DNA from: Pachyseris speciosa
Lineage: Eukaryota; Cnidaria; Anthozoa; Scleractinia; Pachyseridae
Assembly (NCBI GenBank): GCA_016490735.1
Contig: JAEMWC010000751.1
Span: 1 to 64,000, forward strand
DNA length: 64,000 nt
Direction of reading: 5' to 3'
A program made the position numbers and the translations under genes. Numbering within the stretch: the first letter of the stretch is position 1; every line of letters begins with the position of its first letter. The notes below the pieces were generated by a model. That model was not told where the DNA came from, ran no database searches, and was given only the letters and a program-made list of their open reading frames with translations. Of the stretch, positions 60,194 through 64,000 are shown piece after piece.

Positions 60194-61477
60194 TCAAACT
60201 ATCGTGACTCAAAATATATCGAAAGATATGAAGATGTAGTGTTCGAACTAGAGACAGCACTTAATACTGTAGTAGCAAACAATGCTCATCAGAGTAAAAC
60301 AGGCTACCGATTCATTGTTGATAACAGTGGAGAGACTACACCATTTGACTGGTATAATGCCCGTTTTAATGTCGATTTCATTGTGAAAAAGCTTGCAAAT
60401 GGAGGCCACATAGCTGCTGCAGATCAAAATGGTATTGTTAATTCAGTTCACGCTCTTATTAACACCATTAATGTGAAAATGAATGGTCTTGATGTTTATG
60501 AGTGCAGAGATGCCAACCAGGCCACAAATATAAAGTCATTGCTTGAGTATTCACAGGGTTATGTTGTAAGTCAGGGAACCAATGAGTTCTTCTATCTTGA
60601 CACAAATAGGAATGCTGATGATAGAGCGGCTGAGGATACTTATAACAAAGGTTTCGCAGCTCGCAAAGCACTGTTGAATGGTGCAGCCGGTAAAGTAAAT
60701 GCAGAGATAGCATTGAACAGATACGGTTTTTTCAAGAGCTTTTGGGATGAACTCATGCCTAACTCAAAAATAGAGGTGAAATTGACACTTGAGAGTGATG
60801 CCAATTTGATTTGGCAAGCTGCTGATGATTGCCGTGTGGTACTAACTAAATTCCAGCTAATAGTTCCTCGCATTGTTTTTAATTCTGCGGGAAAGTCCTT
60901 ATACATGAGCAAGTATCTTGACAACAGAAAGTGGACTTACATGAGAGAAATGGTTGAGAGAGGCAATTCAACAAGACAACAGACAGCCAATTTCCGTATT
61001 TCCACAGGAATAAACAAACCCAGGCATGTCTTTGTATTCATCATCAATGATGCCAATAATGCATCTCAGACAGCCAATAAATTTCTCTATAACACATTCT
61101 CAGTTGCAAATGACCGAACTTTGACTGATTGTTATCTTGAGGTTGGTAATGGAAATGATTATCCAGAGCTTCGTTATAAACCATCAACAGAACCAACAAG
61201 AGTATTTAGAGATGTTTTGAAATATGTTCAAGCTGTAAACGATTTCAGTGAAAGTACCCTTCTCAACAGGGGCAATTTCGGTACAATATTCCCTTTTGTT
61301 TATTTCGATCTGACAAAACAGAAACAGGATATTAAAGATGGAATGACAAAACTGACTTTCAAATACACTTTGAGTGCTGCAACAAATGCTGATTACAGTG
61401 TGTATGCATTGGTCCTCTATGAGCAGGATATTGAGATGAGAAAGACTGATGGAAAATTAATTCTGAGATCAATGTAA
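60191..61477 (+). CDS. Major capsid protein (double-jelly-roll type)
   Basis: 428 residues, one intact frame, start set by the TCTAA motif. It resembles the Polinton/adintovirus capsid family that in invertebrate genomes is often annotated as F54H12.2-like. Recognisable stretches are TPFDWYNARFNVDFIVKKLA near residue 60, NTINVKMNGLDVYECRD, EIALNRYGFFKSFWDELMPN in the middle, RIVFNSAGKSLYMSKYL, NKPRHVFVFIINDAN, and SVYALVLYEQDIEMRK at the end. Family knowledge: two tandem jelly rolls per subunit form pseudo-hexameric capsomers. The frame has no internal damage, unlike its neighbours. Confidence 0.75.
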   Translation: MSNYRDSKYIERYEDVVFELETALNTVVANNAHQSKTGYRFIVDNSGETTPFDWYNARFNVDFIVKKLANGGHIAAADQNGIVNSVHALINTINVKMNGLDVYECRDANQATNIKSLLEYSQGYVVSQGTNEFFYLDTNRNADDRAAEDTYNKGFAARKALLNGAAGKVNAEIALNRYGFFKSFWDELMPNSKIEVKLTLESDANLIWQAADDCRVVLTKFQLIVPRIVFNSAGKSLYMSKYLDNRKWTYMREMVERGNSTRQQTANFRISTGINKPRHVFVFIINDANNASQTANKFLYNTFSVANDRTLTDCYLEVGNGNDYPELRYKPSTEPTRVFRDVLKYVQAVNDFSESTLLNRGNFGTIFPFVYFDLTKQKQDIKDGMTKLTFKYTLSAATNADYSVYALVLYEQDIEMRKTDGKLILRSM

Positions 61478-61540
61478 ATTAAATAAATTAAATTAAATGA
61501 TTGTTTGTATTAAATACAATTTAGTATAAACATATATTAT

Positions 61541-62308
61541 ATGACTACTTATCATCCTCATGGAGTAAGACTTTCAAACAGTCAGAAGCAAAGGCTTGCA
61601 AAAGCTATACAAACAAATTCACCGGTAACATTGAGACTCGCACATGGAGATCTCACTGGAGGTGATCAAATGATGTTGACAAAAACACAGATAAAAAAAT
61701 TAGCCAAATCACAGAGAAATGGAACAGGTGCTGATGTAAAGATATCCAAAGCACAGATCAGAAAATCAGTCCAAGAAGGAGGTTCTCTTTGGTCCAGTCT
61801 TTTTTCACTTGGAACAAGACTATTGCCTTATGCAGGTAAAGCAGTAGCTAAAGCGGCTCCAGCATTGGCTACAGGTGCTCTTTCTTCATTAGCAAGTCTC
61901 GGCATTGATAAACTATTTGGAAAGAAACAAAAAGGAGGATTTCTTATTCCTAATGCCAATTTATCCCAATTATTTAATGTAGGAAATTTATTGAATACGA
62001 GACAGATGGCTGATGTTATCCAAAAAATGCAGTATGGTGGAGACGTTGTTATAAAACCAACAAAAGCGCAGACTGGAAAGGGTATTGGAACAATACTCGC
62101 CAGCATTGGAATTCCTTTGGCTATAGAAGCAATCAGAAAATTAACTGGAAAAGGTTTGCATGTTGAAAGCAGCCGTCCAAGACGGTCAATACCTGTTCAT
62201 GTTCCAGATGACATTGTACCCAGAAAGAAAGGTGGGAAACATGCTATGATTCCATGGCAATCTCCTCCTGTTTTTGGTACATGGAATAACCCAATAGGTA
62301 TGGAATGA
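61541..62308 (+). CDS. pVI/pX-like minor virion protein
   Basis: 255 residues. The N-terminal 80 are basic, with LTKTQIKKLAKSQRNG and a second related block KISKAQIRKSVQEGG. Then come an amphipathic/hydrophobic region (LPYAGKAVAKAAPALATGAL and SLASLGIDKLFGKK) and a basic C-terminus ending in WNNPIGME. LTGG/D at residues 38-42 matches the adenain cleavage consensus (hydrophobic-x-G-G). Such proteins lie under the capsid shell and are processed by the protease. Membrane activity is known for adenoviral pVI but only inferred here. The stop TGA overlaps an ATG at 62,305 (ATGA). Upstream sequence has TATAA at the position where other genes have TCTAA. Confidence 0.55.
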   Translation: MTTYHPHGVRLSNSQKQRLAKAIQTNSPVTLRLAHGDLTGGDQMMLTKTQIKKLAKSQRNGTGADVKISKAQIRKSVQEGGSLWSSLFSLGTRLLPYAGKAVAKAAPALATGALSSLASLGIDKLFGKKQKGGFLIPNANLSQLFNVGNLLNTRQMADVIQKMQYGGDVVIKPTKAQTGKGIGTILASIGIPLAIEAIRKLTGKGLHVESSRPRRSIPVHVPDDIVPRKKGGKHAMIPWQSPPVFGTWNNPIGME

Positions 62309-62851
62309 AAAAAAAAGAAAAACCAAAGGAAAAGGACTTCTACTAGGCAAAAACAGTCCATTCAATTCAATCCCCATACTAGGAACCATTTTGTAAATAA
62401 ACCCTTATCCAACTTTGATTTAATCAATTGGGTTAAACAACTTGGAATAAAACATTTTAGAGGAGTATTTTCAAGAGACAATATGCCGAACCTGATGAGA
62501 AACAATGAATGTGGGATAGTCAATCTCGACAGTAAGATTGGACCTGGAACTCATTGGGTTTGTTATAGGAATTTCAAAAATGATAAATACTGTGAATACT
62601 TCGACTCATTTGGTTTAATGATGCCAACAGAAGTTCAAATGTATATGGCTGCAAGCGGTAAACAACTTGAATACTCTGGTGATGAGATACAAGAAAGGGA
62701 ATCAGTATTGTGTGGATATTGGTGTTTGTACTATTTTCTTGAGAGACAAAAAGGCAGATCCATTCTTAATACAATACATAATGCTGAATTTGATCCAACA
62801 GACACAAGAGTCAATCACAGATTCATAATCAATTATTTCAAAAATATGTAA
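62305..62851 (+). CDS. Adenain-like cysteine protease (N-terminal frame break)
   Basis: The frame with the first ATG at 62,483 encodes 122 residues, but conserved coding sequence in the same frame (NFDLINWVKQLG at about 62,418) reaches back to the stop of the previous gene. The true start is probably the ATG at 62,305, overlapping that stop, with a slip in the A9 run at 62,308-62,316. Catalytic elements are the His in GPGTHWVCY, the Asp in EYFDSFG, and Cys in VLCGYWCLYY, the order H-D/E-C of adenovirus-type proteases. It matures virion proteins. The Gln expected about seven residues before the Cys is not obvious (DEIQERESVLCG has one at a longer spacing). Confidence 0.7.
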
Positions 62852-62860
62852 TGTATATGT

Positions 62861-63139
62861 ATGTCTGTTAAGTTAAACAAAAACAGTGGGATAATAAAAG
62901 TCGGTAAATATTACGCGTGCTATAATGAGAAAGAATACTTTGATCCATCAGGACAGGAGATACCTGCTCAAATGGAGAAAAAGAATTGTTTCAATGAATC
63001 AATGCGTATTAGAGATCCGTTATTGAGTAAACAATGGTGTTTGTACTACCTTTTAGAACGTCAGGAAGGTACAATGATATTAACAATATTATTTGATGAT
63101 AAAAGATTTAATAAATTTCTATCTAACATAAAAGTATGA
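62861..63139 (+). CDS. Degenerate adenain paralogue
   Basis: 92 residues. The middle and end mirror the upstream protease: CYNEKEYFDPSG against CEYFDSFG, and LLSKQWCLYYLLERQEG against VLCGYWCLYYFLERQKG. The His-containing N-terminal part is missing and the catalytic Cys-Gly is replaced by Ser-Lys, so proteolysis is unlikely. It may be a cofactor-like or decaying duplicate. It follows the protease by 9 bp and its stop overlaps the next ATG (ATGA). Confidence 0.6.
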   Translation: MSVKLNKNSGIIKVGKYYACYNEKEYFDPSGQEIPAQMEKKNCFNESMRIRDPLLSKQWCLYYLLERQEGTMILTILFDDKRFNKFLSNIKV

Positions 63140-63291
63140 TAGAATTCGAAATAATTGATGATGTTAATATATTTGTTATAATAGTTGTTAATAGATTGAT
63201 TGGTTTGCGAGTTGTAATCAAATGCACTTTGGATAATATAACAGTATTCTATGACAAACTTAGTGGAAATGTATGTCGATTTAACTACTAG
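63136..63291 (+). CDS. Small viral ORF, 51 aa
   Basis: MIEFEIIDDVNIFVIIVVNR start, ending GNVCRFNY. The ATG overlaps the stop of the preceding gene and has TCTAA nine bases upstream (63,122-63,126). It has a hydrophobic patch but no motif. It is supported by the ATGA coupling and tight packing rather than by homology. Confidence 0.45.
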   Translation: MIEFEIIDDVNIFVIIVVNRLIGLRVVIKCTLDNITVFYDKLSGNVCRFNY

Positions 63292-63303
63292 ACAAAGAAA
63301 ATA

Positions 63304-63323
63304 TCTAACCAATATGTATAATG
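63304..63323 (+). promoter_or_regulatory. TCTAA start motif of the zinc-ribbon gene
   Basis: TCTAACCAATATGTATAATG: TCTAA, 12 bases, ATG. Confidence 0.55.
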
Positions 63324-63479
63324 GTAAAATCATATTGTGTTAAACAGAAGAAAGTCACTGAATGTGTACCAGGAAGTGAAAGATATCAAAAGACAAAAAA
63401 TGGTCGAACTGTGATGAAATGTACTTGTGCTGAATGTGGAATCACAAAGACTAAATTTGTCAGAAATCGGGGAAACTGA
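63321..63479 (+). CDS. Small zinc-ribbon protein or domain
   Basis: 52 residues: MVKSYCVKQKKVTECVPGSE and MKCTCAECGITKTKF. Four Cys in two clusters (C-x8-C, then C-x-C-x2-C) suggest a small zinc ribbon like those fused to PLA2-type proteins in related elements. The frame stops at 63,477 right after a GGGG run. A different frame continues at once with the linker of the PLA2-like domain, so this is probably the N-terminus of that protein separated by a one-base shift. It could also be an independent small protein. Confidence 0.55.
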   Translation: MVKSYCVKQKKVTECVPGSERYQKTKNGRTVMKCTCAECGITKTKFVRNRGN

Positions 63480-64000
63480 ATAGCCCGTCTGAAGGGGCGG
63501 GCATACTAGATTCAGCCGCAGATATGGCGCTAACAGGATTCTTAGAACATGGAGTCCCTTATTTAGCAAAGAAAGGTGTAGAAATGGGAAGATATTATGC
63601 TTCTGAAGCAATGAGAAATCCAAAGCTGCAAAAGAAATTAATTGACAAAGGACTTTCCCTCGCAAAGCCTGCAATCACAAAGGTTGGGTCAGAAGCTTTG
63701 AAACAACTCTCAACAAAAGTGAGACCAAATATTCGTTACAAAACAGATATCAAAGGATTAGATTATGGCGGTGCTATTGACATTCATAAGGTTATTGGCA
63801 AGCTTCCTAAACCGAAAAGTGGATGGACACCCGGAAAGTATAAATACATGGGACCTTATAATCCCCTCGATAAACAGTTAGAGTATGATAAAAACACAGG
63901 TGAGGTCTTGAAATGGAATGTACAACCTTACAATAAAGTAGATGAAATAGCAGCTTATCATGATATTTGTTATGATATGAAAAAAGACAAAGGCGATTGT
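63473..64000 (+). CDS. Parvovirus-type PLA2-like domain protein, runs off the window
   Basis: The open frame from about 63,473 to the edge has no Met at its start. It begins with a helical region (MALTGFLEHGVPYLAKKGVE), then QLSTKVRPNIRYKTD and DIHKVIGKLPKPKSGW. The PLA2-like core follows: YMGPYNPLDKQLEYD is the calcium-loop-like G-P-x-N-x-L-D block, and AAYHDICYD carries the His-Asp catalytic pair (HD-x-x-YD). Parvovirus capsid PLA2 helps the virion leave endosomes, and homologous domains are common in adintoviruses and Polintons. The C-terminus is outside the window. Confidence 0.65.

Larger units (their letters stand above)
51207..64000. mobile_element. Polinton/adintovirus-like endogenous virus, left part
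   Basis: A compact intronless gene block with ATGA overlaps and short gaps. It encodes a packaging ATPase, capsid proteins, an adenain-like protease, a PLA2-like domain, fibers and a VLTF3-like factor. This set is characteristic of Maverick/Polinton elements and adintoviruses. Sequence composition is clearly more A/T-rich than the flanking exons. DNA polymerase B and a retroviral-type integrase, expected for the group, are absent up to 64,000. The left border is placed at 51,207 by an end hairpin and a tandem array, not by a proven target duplication. The right border is outside the window. Confidence 0.85.

Noticed and set aside
62305..62851. Programmed frameshifting at the A9 run as an established mechanism
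   Set aside because: Possible, but other frame breaks in the element also sit in or beside homopolymers, including G runs that are not classic slip sites; sequencing error or decay is simpler.

Overview
The window is metazoan nuclear DNA, most likely from a cnidarian (coral or sea anemone). It has spliced animal genes with GT-AG introns, many tRNA-derived SINEs and foldback MITEs, microsatellites and decayed retroelements. It also carries a large block of intronless, AT-rich, virus-type genes. The organism assignment is inference from style and gene content; no marker gene for species is present. Layout: 1-23,700 is repeat-dominated. A segment of about 2.5-3 kb is present twice (1-2,560, and again in pieces over 6,748-16,700). 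A class A GPCR pseudogene lies at 4,648-5,618. A composite of Ty3/Gypsy and LINE remnants at 10,745-16,127 splits the second copy of the duplication. A pair of hAT-like MITEs follows, one of them with its empty site preserved next door. 23,763-27,528 holds a complete three-exon ZC3H12/Regnase-type ribonuclease gene. 30,420-47,870 holds ten coding exons of kynureninase, with introns full of MITEs and SINEs; the last quarter of the protein is not in the window. 49,285-51,139 holds three exons of a coiled-coil, BEN-like, probably multicopy gene. From about 51,207 to the end, a Polinton/adintovirus-like endogenous virus begins inside the next intron of that gene and runs off the right edge. The viral block has a VLTF3-like transcription factor gene on the left. 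Then come leftward genes: two unknowns, a LamG-tipped fiber, a long collagen-tailed fiber and the packaging ATPase. Then come rightward genes: a coiled-coil protein, the penton-like minor capsid protein, an AT-hook core protein, the major capsid protein, a pVI/pX-like protein, an adenain-like protease, a protease paralogue without the catalytic Cys, a small ORF, a zinc ribbon and a PLA2-like domain. Together these are the morphogenesis half of the element. DNA polymerase B and integrase are not seen and would be expected to the right. Most novel signals: (1) a repeated start-site motif, TCTAA followed by 11 (9-12) bases and then the ATG, usually as TATATG. It occurs at eight viral genes on both strands and symmetrically in the divergent ATPase/coiled-coil promoter. 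It resembles the TCTA late motif known from mavirus and CroV. (2) Two fiber genes share an N-terminal collagen-like anchor but carry different heads. (3) A degenerate adenain duplicate lacks the catalytic Cys. (4) Most of the viral frameshifts fall in or beside homopolymers, so either the element is young and decaying or the assembly has indel errors.
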